Assembly (NCBI GenBank): GCA_018699935.1
Contig: JABISF010000028.1
Span: 1 to 34,340, forward strand
Direction of reading: 5' to 3'
DNA from: Flavobacteriaceae bacterium
GTDB lineage: Bacteria; Bacteroidota; Bacteroidia; Flavobacteriales; Flavobacteriaceae
Length of the DNA: 34,340 nt
The notes below the pieces were generated by a model, which did no database searches, was not told where the DNA came from, and saw only the letters and a list, made by a program, of their open reading frames with translations. Positions 1-8,053 of the stretch are shown one piece after another (position 1 is the stretch's first letter; each line of letters opens with the position of its first letter). Position numbers and translations under genes: made by a program.

Positions 1-142
1 TAAAGATTTTCAATCCATCGATCGAAAAATTTTGGAGGGCGTGGACTATATTGTACCTTTAGATCAAGAAAAAACAGCTAGTAAACCATCGAGAATTATC
101 AAGATTGATCGAGACGGAGCTATCGAAATCATTCGCGAGTGA
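1..142 (+). CDS. C-terminal end of a Sua5/YrdC-type threonylcarbamoyl-AMP synthase (partial)
   Basis: The window opens inside a plus-strand reading frame (codons from base 2) that ends at TGA 140-142. The 46 visible residues include a GVDYIVPL segment, then KPSRIIKI and a final EIIRE. This pattern resembles the C-terminus of bacterial Sua5/YrdC/TsaC proteins, which make threonylcarbamoyl-AMP for the t6A37 modification of tRNA. The stop overlaps the GTG start of the next gene, a tRNA nucleotidyltransferase, so two tRNA-maturation enzymes would be translationally coupled. The catalytic dsRNA-binding-like fold lies outside the window. The call therefore rests on a short tail plus context and could be wrong. 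Confidence 0.6.
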   Translation, partial: KDFQSIDRKILEGVDYIVPLDQEKTASKPSRIIKIDRDGAIEIIRE

Positions 143-1578
143 GCCTGCAAACCGACTTTAGTACAATTCTACAACAGCCCATATTTCAAGCGTTAAAAAA
201 GACGGTTGCCGATAGGAACATTGAAGCCTATATCATCGGGGGATTTGTGCGGGATCATTTGTTGCAAAGAAATTTTAAAAAAGACATCGATATTGTGGTC
301 ATTGGTTCCGGTATTGATTTGGCCAAAGCGCTACAAAAACAATTGCCTGGGAGTCGACCGGTGCAAGTTTTTAAAAATTATGGCACGGCCATGTTGCAAT
401 GGAATCAACTCACCCTCGAATTTGTGGGGGCCAGAAAAGAGTCTTATGCCGCCGAGAGTAGAAATCCTTCGGTGCGTCCCGGAACGCTAGAAGACGATCA
501 AAACCGTAGAGACTTTACAGTCAATGCTTTGGCTATTAGTTTACAGGAAAAAAAATTTGGGACCTTACTTGACCCCTTCAATGGAATGGAGGATTTAAAA
601 AACAAAATCCTTCAAACACCATTGGATCCCGACCTTACTTTTTCAGACGATCCTTTGCGAATGTTACGCGCCATTCGCTTTGCTTCCCAACTGAATTTTA
701 ATATTCAACCCGCTGCATTAGATGCCATTTGTCGTAATGTCGAGCGGATTCAGATTATTTCGGAAGAGCGGATCGTGGATGAATTACACAAAATTATTTT
801 AACCGATACACCCTCCAAAGGGTTTATCCTTTTGGAACAAACGGGCTTATTGGAACGTATCCTGCCCGAGCTAGTTGCCTTAAAGGGGGTTGAAGAATTG
901 GAAGGGCAACGACATAAAGACAATTTTTATCACACTTTGGAGGTGGTGGATAATATCTGCCCCAACACCCAGCATCTTTGGCTGCGTTGGGCGGCTTTGT
1001 TGCACGATATTGGAAAAGCACCCACCAAAAAATTTAAGCATCCCAAAGGTTGGACCTTTCACAATCACGAATTTGTGGGTGCCAAGATGGTCTATCAACT
1101 TTTCAAACGCCTTAGAATGCCTTTGAACGAAAAAATGAAATACGTTCAAAAGTTGGTGTTTATGAGTTCGCGTCCCATTGTAATTGCAGAAGATCAAGTG
1201 ACGGACGCTGCCGTTCGGCGGTTGATTTTTGATGCGGGAGACTGCATTGACGATTTGATTACACTTTGTCAAGCGGACATCACTACCAAAAACGAACAGC
1301 GTTTTGAACGCTATCACAAAAACTTTGAAATTGTTCGCGAAAAAATTATATCGCTAGAGGAAAAAGATCATGTACGTAATTTTCAACCCCCCGTAAGTGG
1401 TGCGATGATAATGGCGTATTTTAATCTTAAACCCTCCAAAGAAATTGGCATCATCAAAGAAGCGATTAAAGAAGCGATCTTAGAAGGGATTATTCCCAAT
1501 GATTATGAAGCTGCCTTTGAGATGATGAAAACAAAAGGAAAACAACTCGGACTCACACCCCATGAAGAAAAGATTTAG
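139..1578 (+). CDS. cca: CCA tRNA nucleotidyltransferase / poly(A) polymerase family with HD domain
   Basis: A 479-residue class II nucleotidyltransferase of the Cca/PcnB family, which adds or repairs the 3' CCA of tRNAs using CTP and ATP. Motifs run in the expected order: GGFVRD at residues 34-39, the metal-binding D49-I-D51 pair, RRDFTVNAL at 123-131 (the nucleotide-binding neck motif), and an HD phosphohydrolase domain with LLHDIGK (H289-D290). The HD domain is typical of the longer bacterial enzymes and can act on 2',3'-cyclic phosphates. I accept the GTG start at 139 because it overlaps the upstream TGA as GTGA and puts the first motif at the usual distance from the N-terminus. The 3' end overlaps the next gene by 17 bases, indicating one operon. 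Confidence 0.93.
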   Translation: MSLQTDFSTILQQPIFQALKKTVADRNIEAYIIGGFVRDHLLQRNFKKDIDIVVIGSGIDLAKALQKQLPGSRPVQVFKNYGTAMLQWNQLTLEFVGARKESYAAESRNPSVRPGTLEDDQNRRDFTVNALAISLQEKKFGTLLDPFNGMEDLKNKILQTPLDPDLTFSDDPLRMLRAIRFASQLNFNIQPAALDAICRNVERIQIISEERIVDELHKIILTDTPSKGFILLEQTGLLERILPELVALKGVEELEGQRHKDNFYHTLEVVDNICPNTQHLWLRWAALLHDIGKAPTKKFKHPKGWTFHNHEFVGAKMVYQLFKRLRMPLNEKMKYVQKLVFMSSRPIVIAEDQVTDAAVRRLIFDAGDCIDDLITLCQADITTKNEQRFERYHKNFEIVREKIISLEEKDHVRNFQPPVSGAMIMAYFNLKPSKEIGIIKEAIKEAILEGIIPNDYEAAFEMMKTKGKQLGLTPHEEKI

Positions 1579-2575
1579 AGTATTTGTCAAAGGAAGTTTA
1601 GTATTGGTATATCTGGTCATCGCCGCTGGAGCCATTGTTCGTATGACCGGAAGTGGAATGGGGTGTCCCGATTGGCCAAAGTGTTTTGGTTATTTGATTC
1701 CACCCACCGAACGGGAACAATTGGATTGGCATCCCCATCAAACCTATCACAAAGGGGAAGTCATTATCGTGGAAGAAAGTTTGCGGGTCGCTAATCAGGA
1801 TTTTATTTCCGATACAAACTACAATCCTTCCCATTGGGAAGCCTACACCAAACATGATTACGCCCATTTTGACGTCTACCACACTTGGATCGAATTCATC
1901 AACCGATTGTTGGGAGCTTTGGCAGGACTGGCAACTTTATTATTACTCATAAGCGCGCTATTGCAGTGGAGCAAATCCAAAAGATTAACCCTAGTTGCGC
2001 TATTGATTGTACTGGGCATGGGCTTTCAGGCTTGGTTGGGAAAAACAGTAGTAGACTCTAATTTATTACCTTTTAAAATCACACTCCACATGGGCATGGC
2101 CTTATTGATCGTTGCCTTGCTGATCTATCTTTTGGAATACACGGCGACCAAAACCATCCAATGGCCCAAGATCAAAGGGTTCAAAACCCTTTCTTTATTA
2201 GGGTTTGTGCTTACGATGGCTCAAATTCTTATGGGTACCCAAGTTCGCCAGTATATTGACATAAAAATGGAAGCTTTTGATCCTTCGTTGTGGCTTGCCA
2301 CTCCCCCTGCTATTTTCTATCTCCACAGGAGTTTCTCTCTACTTATTTTGATTCTTTATTTGTATTTAGGTTATAAAATTTCTCAAGCTGGTGCGATTCC
2401 CAAAGTTTTTCAATGGATTTTGGGAATGCTTGGAATTTCAATAGTTACGGGAATATTTATGTACTATTTTGATTTTCCCTTTAGTTCACAGCCGTTACAC
2501 CTCATCCTTGCTTCACTATTATTTGGAGCACAGTTATATTTTATTCTTTCAATAGTTAAAAAACCCTCTACATGA
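1562..2575 (+). CDS. ctaA: Heme A synthase (COX15/CtaA family)
   Basis: A 337-residue integral membrane protein with about eight hydrophobic segments. It oxidises the C8 methyl group of heme O to the formyl group of heme A for aa3-type cytochrome oxidase. Family hallmarks are visible: MTGSGMGCPDWPKCFG near the N-terminus with a cysteine pair (C35, C41) in the first external loop, and four membrane histidines in two halves: H107 (YHTWIEFINRL), H176 (HMGMALL), H255 (HRSFSLL) and H313 (HLILASL). These are the expected heme ligands of the pseudo-two-fold fold. It starts inside the end of the tRNA nucleotidyltransferase gene and its stop overlaps the next start as ATGA. Its presence implies aerobic respiration. 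Confidence 0.95.
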   Translation: MKKRFRVFVKGSLVLVYLVIAAGAIVRMTGSGMGCPDWPKCFGYLIPPTEREQLDWHPHQTYHKGEVIIVEESLRVANQDFISDTNYNPSHWEAYTKHDYAHFDVYHTWIEFINRLLGALAGLATLLLLISALLQWSKSKRLTLVALLIVLGMGFQAWLGKTVVDSNLLPFKITLHMGMALLIVALLIYLLEYTATKTIQWPKIKGFKTLSLLGFVLTMAQILMGTQVRQYIDIKMEAFDPSLWLATPPAIFYLHRSFSLLILILYLYLGYKISQAGAIPKVFQWILGMLGISIVTGIFMYYFDFPFSSQPLHLILASLLFGAQLYFILSIVKKPST

Positions 2576-3072
2576 TTTATCGTATCCGAGTTATTTTAGA
2601 CGTAGAAGAAGATGTCCTTCGCGATCTCGAAATTGAATCTGATTCCAGCTTAGAAGTCCTTCACGATTCTATTTGTCAAGCTTTTGGATTTTTGGGAAAT
2701 GAGATGGCCTCTTTTTATGAAACCAACGATCGTTGGGAACAAGGAGATGAAATTCCATTGTTGACCATGGATCCAGAGATTCCCTCTCATGCGGACTCGC
2801 CTTTAGAAACCTTATTCTCTGCAGACAATCACAAATTAATATATGTCTATGACTTTTTTAATCTGTGGACCTTTTTTGTTGAGCTGATGGAAGTGGGCGA
2901 ACCTACCCCTGAAAAAGCATACCCTAGCCTTATTTATGCGCAAGGCGAGGTGCCTGAAGAAGCTCCCGAAAAATCTTTTGAAGGAGAAATCGATGAAGAA
3001 GACGCGCTTGGATTTGATGAGGATATGGAAGAAGACGGTCTATCCGACTATGACGACAGTTCATTTTACTAA
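2572..3072 (+). CDS. Plasmid pRiA4b ORF-3-like protein (IS1096 TnpR-passenger-type domain)
   Basis: A 166-residue soluble protein. Residues 1 to about 120 begin MIYRIRVILDVEEDVLRDLEI, followed by LEVLHDSICQAFGF and DRWEQGDEIPL, the look of the pRiA4b ORF-3 / IS1096 passenger domain that is common in chromosomes and on mobile elements. Its biochemical function is unknown. The last 45 residues are very acidic (EEDALGFDEDMEEDGL) and probably disordered. The start overlaps the heme A synthase stop by four bases, so it is the last gene of the Sua5-cca-ctaA run. Its stop (TAA 3070-3072) overlaps the stop of the convergent minus-strand gene. No transposase or inverted repeats are nearby, so it appears domesticated. 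Confidence 0.75.
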   Translation: MIYRIRVILDVEEDVLRDLEIESDSSLEVLHDSICQAFGFLGNEMASFYETNDRWEQGDEIPLLTMDPEIPSHADSPLETLFSADNHKLIYVYDFFNLWTFFVELMEVGEPTPEKAYPSLIYAQGEVPEEAPEKSFEGEIDEEDALGFDEDMEEDGLSDYDDSSFY

Positions 3073-4130
3073 AATTGACTGTGGGTGTCCACATCTTCGT
3101 AATGCTTGCGGACATATTCAAAAGAAGCTTTCATAACATCCCCCATCGAGTGGCTTTCTAAAAAGGCTTTTTCTTTGGTAAACTTGTATATTTCATTTTT
3201 GAGGCGCTCCAAATTCTCAGGCAATGTCAAGATTTCTTTCTGCATGGTTCTCACCAATTTTGTCAATCGGTTGCCCGAACTAATAATACGTCTTGCAACA
3301 ATGGAACGTTCTTCGATTTTATACTGATTGATGGAATTTTGAGTTAATTTACTTCGCACCAAATCCATAATGGGCCCATTTTCTTTAAAAAATTGTGGGC
3401 GATAGACCGAAAAACGACCTTCAAACGATTGCTGATCAAAATCAATGGGGCGAATTTTATAAACTACTTGATCAAAATCGTGCGTAGGAACCACCACATA
3501 ATTATAAGCGCGCATATCCCCCAACAAACGAATCATACTGCGTTCGTTGAACTTGACGTATTCTTTGGCGATCTGTGCTTTTTCTGGATCGGTACATTGT
3601 GGTAAAAAGTTTTTAATAAAAGTATCCCCGGGAATCCCAGCAATATGCTCTTCAATCAAAGTGTTGTCGTTCACCAAAAAATTTAAATTATAAGGGGAAA
3701 GCATGTGCTCAAATTCCAATCCATAGACGCGAGAGGCATCCGTTTTTTTGATGTAGTAATAGGTAAAATTGTCATTGAGTATATTTCTCACCTTGATGCG
3801 AAAAGGCTTGGAATTTCCAAACGTACAATAGTCAATGGCATCGATATTCAAATAAGGAATCCCACTCTCGTTTCCATCGGAGTGGAGTTGTGTATAAATC
3901 TTTTTGAGACTAAAATCGATTTCCCGCCGCTCGGTATCGGAATAAAACACGCGTACCCACAGGGTGTCTTGTTCATTTTTGTCATACACCACTATGGAAC
4001 CCGAAAAGCGCAACAGATCATCATAATAGATCGGTGTTTCTATCCAACGATCATAAATCTTTAAAAAACCAGCCAATTCCTCTGAAATTTTGTAAAACGG
4101 CTTTTTTTTAGAAATCAACTTTTCTTCCAT
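3069..4130 (-). CDS. Conserved hypothetical protein with protein-kinase-like motifs
   Basis: A 353-residue protein without signal peptide or membrane segments; I do not recognise a named family. Spaced motifs resemble a kinase or phosphotransferase fold: an antiparallel region ending YYYIKK (K129/K130, possible nucleotide lysine), an acidic EEHIAGIPGD hinge-like stretch (160-169), GDMRAYN (204-210, like the GDxxxxN catalytic loop of APH/HipA kinases), and RPIDFDQQ (228-234, like the metal-binding DFD). The C-terminus is helical and charged. The fold assignment is inference only. It converges on the upstream operon with overlapping stop codons and is divergent from the ABC transporter genes, with a TAnnTTTG box at 4144-4151 on its strand. 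Confidence 0.6.
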   Translation of the reverse strand: MEEKLISKKKPFYKISEELAGFLKIYDRWIETPIYYDDLLRFSGSIVVYDKNEQDTLWVRVFYSDTERREIDFSLKKIYTQLHSDGNESGIPYLNIDAIDYCTFGNSKPFRIKVRNILNDNFTYYYIKKTDASRVYGLEFEHMLSPYNLNFLVNDNTLIEEHIAGIPGDTFIKNFLPQCTDPEKAQIAKEYVKFNERSMIRLLGDMRAYNYVVVPTHDFDQVVYKIRPIDFDQQSFEGRFSVYRPQFFKENGPIMDLVRSKLTQNSINQYKIEERSIVARRIISSGNRLTKLVRTMQKEILTLPENLERLKNEIYKFTKEKAFLESHSMGDVMKASFEYVRKHYEDVDTHSQF

Positions 4131-4143
4131 CTTTGGGTTTTTT

Positions 4144-4151
4144 CAAAAATA
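4144..4151 (-). promoter_or_regulatory. Putative Bacteroidota -7 box for the kinase-like gene
   Basis: On the minus strand the sequence reads TATTTTTG, matching the TAnnTTTG -7 consensus of Bacteroidota sigma-ABfr promoters. No clear TTTG -33 partner is visible, and the box lies only about 13 bases from the start codon, so the leader would be very short. Weak evidence. Confidence 0.3.
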
Positions 4152-4197
4152 CTATTTAAAATGTAACATTTCACTTGTTAGATCGTTTAATAAGTCT

Positions 4198-5118
4198 ATG
4201 CCTGAAACACTGCTACAACTTCATGCGCTCACCAAAAAATACGGCTCCTTAACCGCTGTAAACGAACTCTCCTTGCGTTTGGAAAAAGGAAAGGTATACG
4301 GCCTTTTGGGACCCAATGGCAGCGGCAAATCCACCACTTTGGGAATGGTTTTAAATGTGGTCAACCCCAGTTCAGGAAGTTTTGAATGGTATGGCGGTAC
4401 CAAAACCACCCATCAGGCTTTAAAACATATTGGAGCCATAATTGAACGCCCCAATTTTTATCCCTATCTGACTGCATTTCAAAATTTAAAACTGATTTGC
4501 CAAATCAAACAATGCTCCGCAGCGCACATCCAAGAACAACTTGAATTGGTCGGTTTGTGGGCGCGAAAAGACAGTAAATTCAGCACCTATTCCTTGGGAA
4601 TGAAACAACGGTTGGCTATCGCAGCCGCCTTGGTAAATCAGCCCGAACTCTTGATTTTGGACGAACACACCAACGGTTTAGATCCCGAAGGAATTCACCA
4701 AATCAGAGCGTTGATCACTTCCATAGCTGCGCGGGGAACCAGTATTTTACTCGCTTCTCATTTGCTGGACGAAGTGGAAAAAGTCTGTACCGACGTCATT
4801 GTCTTAAAAAACGGAAATAAGTATTATGAGGGCTCAGTAGATGGTCTCAACCCCAGTTTTGGGTACTTTGAGATCGCTGCCCAATCCGAATCCTCACTTG
4901 TGACCTTTTTGGAACAGCACACAAGCATTGGAGAAATCTCAAAAAAGAAAGAGTGCTTCCATGTCCTCCTTACTGAGGAATTAAGTGCTGAACAATTTTC
5001 CCAACAGCTGCAAGAAGCCGGGCTGTTACTCACCCATTTTGTCAAAAAACAACCTTCTTTAGAAGACCAATTTTTACTATTAACCCAAAGCGAAAAGCAT
5101 GCGACTACTGCGCATTGA
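4198..5118 (+). CDS. ABC transporter ATP-binding protein
   Basis: A 306-residue nucleotide-binding subunit of an ABC-2-type exporter. Visible motifs are Walker A GPNGSGKST (K44), the signature SLGMKQRLAIAAAL, Walker B LLILDEHTNGLDP (D155, E156) and a switch histidine in LLASHLLDE. Residue 157 is His where this subfamily almost always has Pro (DEPTNGLDP); the catalytic Glu is intact, so activity is probably kept. The C-terminal 90 residues form the variable accessory region of this subfamily. It overlaps the permease gene by 20 bases, which shows they form one transporter. The substrate cannot be told from sequence. Confidence 0.92.
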   Translation: MPETLLQLHALTKKYGSLTAVNELSLRLEKGKVYGLLGPNGSGKSTTLGMVLNVVNPSSGSFEWYGGTKTTHQALKHIGAIIERPNFYPYLTAFQNLKLICQIKQCSAAHIQEQLELVGLWARKDSKFSTYSLGMKQRLAIAAALVNQPELLILDEHTNGLDPEGIHQIRALITSIAARGTSILLASHLLDEVEKVCTDVIVLKNGNKYYEGSVDGLNPSFGYFEIAAQSESSLVTFLEQHTSIGEISKKKECFHVLLTEELSAEQFSQQLQEAGLLLTHFVKKQPSLEDQFLLLTQSEKHATTAH

Positions 5119-5938
5119 ATTGTATAAACTCTGGCATCACAGAATTTCCAAAATATTGATTTTTGGGTATTTTATTTTGATTTTTAGTATTGCGATTCTA
5201 AGCACACTCAAAGTAGAATGGGGTCCGATTAAATTCCATTTGGCCGATCAGGGAATTTTTAATTTCCCCTATATATGGCATTTCAACACCTTTATGATCG
5301 CGCTTTTGAAAATCTTTTTTGCCATCATCATCGTGGCCATGATTGGCAATGAATATTCCTATAAAACTCTCAAACAGAATTTGATTGACGGTCTAAGTAA
5401 AGCAGAATTCCTCCGTTCAAAAGTTTATGCAATCCTGGCTTTTGTGTTGCTTTCCACCTTTTTGGTCTTTGCAATTTCGTTGCTGTTGGGCGGACTTTAT
5501 TCCGATTATACCGAGCTTTCCATAGTTTTTTCTGACTTGGAATATTTATTGGCCTATGCCGTCAAGCTCTTTGGATTTTTTACTTTTTGTCTTTTTCTTT
5601 CCCTACTGATTAAAAGATCGGCTTTTGCTTTGGGGTTTTTGGTCTTATGGCAGGTTTTTGAGGGGATTGTCTTTGGATTGATGAAATGGAAACTTTCGGA
5701 TTGGATTCCGGCACTGAGTGCAGAGCAAGTTTTTCAGTTCTTTCCATTAAATGCGATGGGAAACATAATCAAAGAGCCTTTTTCAAGGCTTTCAGCCATT
5801 AAAAATATTGCCGACCAAATTGGAGAAGGATTGGATAAAGATTATTCGGTTTCATTTTTCAGTCTCATTATCGTGTTGCTGTGGTCAGTGCTTTTTATTG
5901 CAGCTTCCTATCGTCTTTTAAAACAGCGAGATTTGTAG
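5099..5938 (+). CDS. ABC-2-type transporter permease
   Basis: A 279-residue membrane protein with about six hydrophobic helices, beginning MRLLRIELYKLWHHR, the short basic start typical of ABC-2 permeases paired with an adjacent ATPase. A GNEYSYKTLKQNLIDGLSK segment lies between helices 2 and 3, as in this family (the coupling-helix region that follows NEY). It overlaps the ATPase gene by 20 bases and is presumably co-translated. Members export drugs, lipids or peptides or act in gliding and resistance. Nothing here selects among these. Confidence 0.85.
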   Translation: MRLLRIELYKLWHHRISKILIFGYFILIFSIAILSTLKVEWGPIKFHLADQGIFNFPYIWHFNTFMIALLKIFFAIIIVAMIGNEYSYKTLKQNLIDGLSKAEFLRSKVYAILAFVLLSTFLVFAISLLLGGLYSDYTELSIVFSDLEYLLAYAVKLFGFFTFCLFLSLLIKRSAFALGFLVLWQVFEGIVFGLMKWKLSDWIPALSAEQVFQFFPLNAMGNIIKEPFSRLSAIKNIADQIGEGLDKDYSVSFFSLIIVLLWSVLFIAASYRLLKQRDL

Positions 5939-5979
5939 TTTCTCCCTCCTGTTTCTCTTCAACTCCGACTGATATTTCG

Positions 5980-5987
5980 TAATTTTG
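5980..5987 (+). promoter_or_regulatory. Putative -7 promoter box for uvrB
   Basis: TAATTTTG followed by C fits the TAnnTTTG(Y) -7 consensus of Bacteroidota and sits about 20 bases before the uvrB ATG, giving a short leader. The -33 region is poor (TTTC/CTTC rather than TTTG). A promoter is expected here because uvrB does not overlap the permease gene. Confidence 0.4.
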
Positions 5988-6006
5988 CCGTTTAGGAAAA
6001 ACCGCT

Positions 6007-7995
6007 ATGCCATTTCAACTTGTTTCAGAATTTCAGCCGACTGGGGACCAACCTCAGGCAATTAAAGAAATTGTGTCCCAATTTGAAAATGCCGACCCCT
6101 ATGTGACCTTAGCCGGAGTGACCGGTTCTGGGAAAACCTTTACGATGACCCATGTAGTGAAGGCTTTGCAACGCCCCACCCTTGTTTTGGCACATAACAA
6201 AACTTTAGCGGCACAATTGTATTCGGAATTCAAACAGTTTTTTCCCAACAATGCCGTGGAATATTTTGTTTCGTATTACGACTACTACCAACCTGAAGCT
6301 TATATACCCGTAACGGGAACCTATATTGAGAAAGACCTTTCCATTAATGAAGAAATCGAAAAACTCCGCTTGAGCACTACTTCTGCACTGCTTTCCGGAC
6401 GACGAGATGTATTGGTGGTGGCTTCCGTTTCTTGTTTGTACGGTATTGGAAATCCTGCCGAATTTGAAAAAAACGTTATCTCCATTGAACGGGATCAAGT
6501 GATTTCACGAACCCAATTCATGCATCGATTGGTGCAAAGTCTGTACGCTCGAACAACCGCCACTTTTGATCGAGGGAATTTTAGAGTTTTGGGAGATATC
6601 ATTGATGTGTTTCCAGGCTATGCCGATACCGCTTTTAAGATTCATTTTTTTGGAGATGAAATTGAACTGATTGAATCTTTTGACCCCATCAACAATGCGA
6701 TTCTGGAACGATTTGACAAAGTCAATATTTATCCCGCTAATATTTTTGTCACTTCACCAGACATTCTTCAAAATGCCATTCATCAGATTCAAGAAGACAT
6801 GGTCAAACAAGTGGATTATTTTAAGGAAGTGGGCAAACATCTGGAAGCCAAACGACTGCAAGAACGCACCGAATTTGATTTGGAAATGATACGCGAGTTG
6901 GGTTATTGTTCTGGAATTGAAAACTATTCCCGCTATTTGGATGGAAGAGCTCCGGGCACACGCCCTTTTTGCTTGTTGGACTATTTCCCCAAAGACTATT
7001 TGATGATCGTGGATGAAAGCCATGTCACGATTTCGCAAGTCCATGCCATGTATGGGGGAGATCGAAGTCGAAAAGAAAATTTGGTCGAATACGGTTTTCG
7101 TTTGCCCGCAGCCATGGACAATAGACCGCTCAAGTTTGAGGAATTTGAAGCCCTTCAAAATCAGGTACTTTATGTCAGTGCCACTCCAGCAGATTATGAA
7201 TTGGAAAAAACAGAGGGTGCTTTTGTGGAACAAATCATTCGACCCACAGGCCTTTTGGATCCGATCATTGAAGTACGTCCCAGTTTGAATCAAATTGACG
7301 ATTTGATTGAAGAAATCCAAGTGCGGGTGGAAAAAGACGAACGGACCTTGATTACCACACTGACCAAACGCATGGCGGAGGAATTGACCAAATATTTGAG
7401 CCGCGTGAACATCCGTTGTCGCTATATTCACAGTGATGTGGATACTTTGGAACGGGTTGAAATCATGCAGGATTTGCGCAAAGGTATTTTTGATGTGCTG
7501 ATTGGTGTAAATCTTTTGCGAGAAGGTTTGGACTTGCCGGAAGTTTCTTTGGTCGCGATTTTGGATGCCGATAAAGAAGGTTTTCTTCGCTCCCATAGAT
7601 CACTTACTCAAACCATTGGTCGGGCGGCGAGAAATGTGGAGGGAAAAGCCATCATGTATGCAGATGTCATTACGAAAAGTATGCAAAAAACGATAGATGA
7701 GACTAACCAACGTCGGGATAAACAAATGGCCTATAATCTAAAACACAAGCTGACCCCCACGGCACTTAACAAATCCTTGGACAATGCACTATCCAAAAAT
7801 TCTGTAGCCACTCATGTCCAGGAACGCGAAGCCCGAATTGCTGCAGAGGCGGGAAATCGATATTTGACCAAACCGGAAATTGAACAATGCATTCGTGAGG
7901 CCCGTAAAGCCATGGAAAATGCCGCAAAATCATTGGATTTTATCGTCGCTGCGGAGCTGAGAAATGAAATAAAAATGCTTCAAGAGCAGCTTTAA
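6007..7995 (+). CDS. uvrB: Excinuclease ABC subunit B
   Basis: A 662-residue protein, close to the usual UvrB length. UvrB is the damage-verifying DNA helicase-like subunit of nucleotide excision repair, loaded by UvrA and handing lesions to UvrC. Visible features: the N-terminal FQPTGDQPQAI (Q motif region), Walker A GVTGSGKT (37-44), the YYDYYQPEAYIP beta-hairpin that clamps DNA, the DESH box (336-339), helicase motifs including GVNLLREGLDLPEVSLV and QTIGRAARN, and a C-terminal UVR coiled-coil (about 628-660, EARKAMENAAKSLDF) that contacts UvrA/UvrC. All key residues are present. No uvrA or uvrC is in the window. Confidence 0.98.
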   Translation: MPFQLVSEFQPTGDQPQAIKEIVSQFENADPYVTLAGVTGSGKTFTMTHVVKALQRPTLVLAHNKTLAAQLYSEFKQFFPNNAVEYFVSYYDYYQPEAYIPVTGTYIEKDLSINEEIEKLRLSTTSALLSGRRDVLVVASVSCLYGIGNPAEFEKNVISIERDQVISRTQFMHRLVQSLYARTTATFDRGNFRVLGDIIDVFPGYADTAFKIHFFGDEIELIESFDPINNAILERFDKVNIYPANIFVTSPDILQNAIHQIQEDMVKQVDYFKEVGKHLEAKRLQERTEFDLEMIRELGYCSGIENYSRYLDGRAPGTRPFCLLDYFPKDYLMIVDESHVTISQVHAMYGGDRSRKENLVEYGFRLPAAMDNRPLKFEEFEALQNQVLYVSATPADYELEKTEGAFVEQIIRPTGLLDPIIEVRPSLNQIDDLIEEIQVRVEKDERTLITTLTKRMAEELTKYLSRVNIRCRYIHSDVDTLERVEIMQDLRKGIFDVLIGVNLLREGLDLPEVSLVAILDADKEGFLRSHRSLTQTIGRAARNVEGKAIMYADVITKSMQKTIDETNQRRDKQMAYNLKHKLTPTALNKSLDNALSKNSVATHVQEREARIAAEAGNRYLTKPEIEQCIREARKAMENAAKSLDFIVAAELRNEIKMLQEQL

Positions 7996-8053
7996 ATTTT
8001 AAAATATTAGAGAAGTATTTCGCTTTGGTACTATTTATGTTATTTTTAAAATC

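Noticed and set aside
2572-3072. Insertion sequence carrying a TnpR-passenger gene
   Set aside because: No transposase, terminal inverted repeats or target duplication nearby; the gene overlaps its neighbour and looks chromosomal.
6754-7596. 280-codon minus-strand open frame inside uvrB
   Set aside because: It lies wholly antisense to uvrB, whose motifs are complete, and its translation is low-complexity without any recognisable domain.
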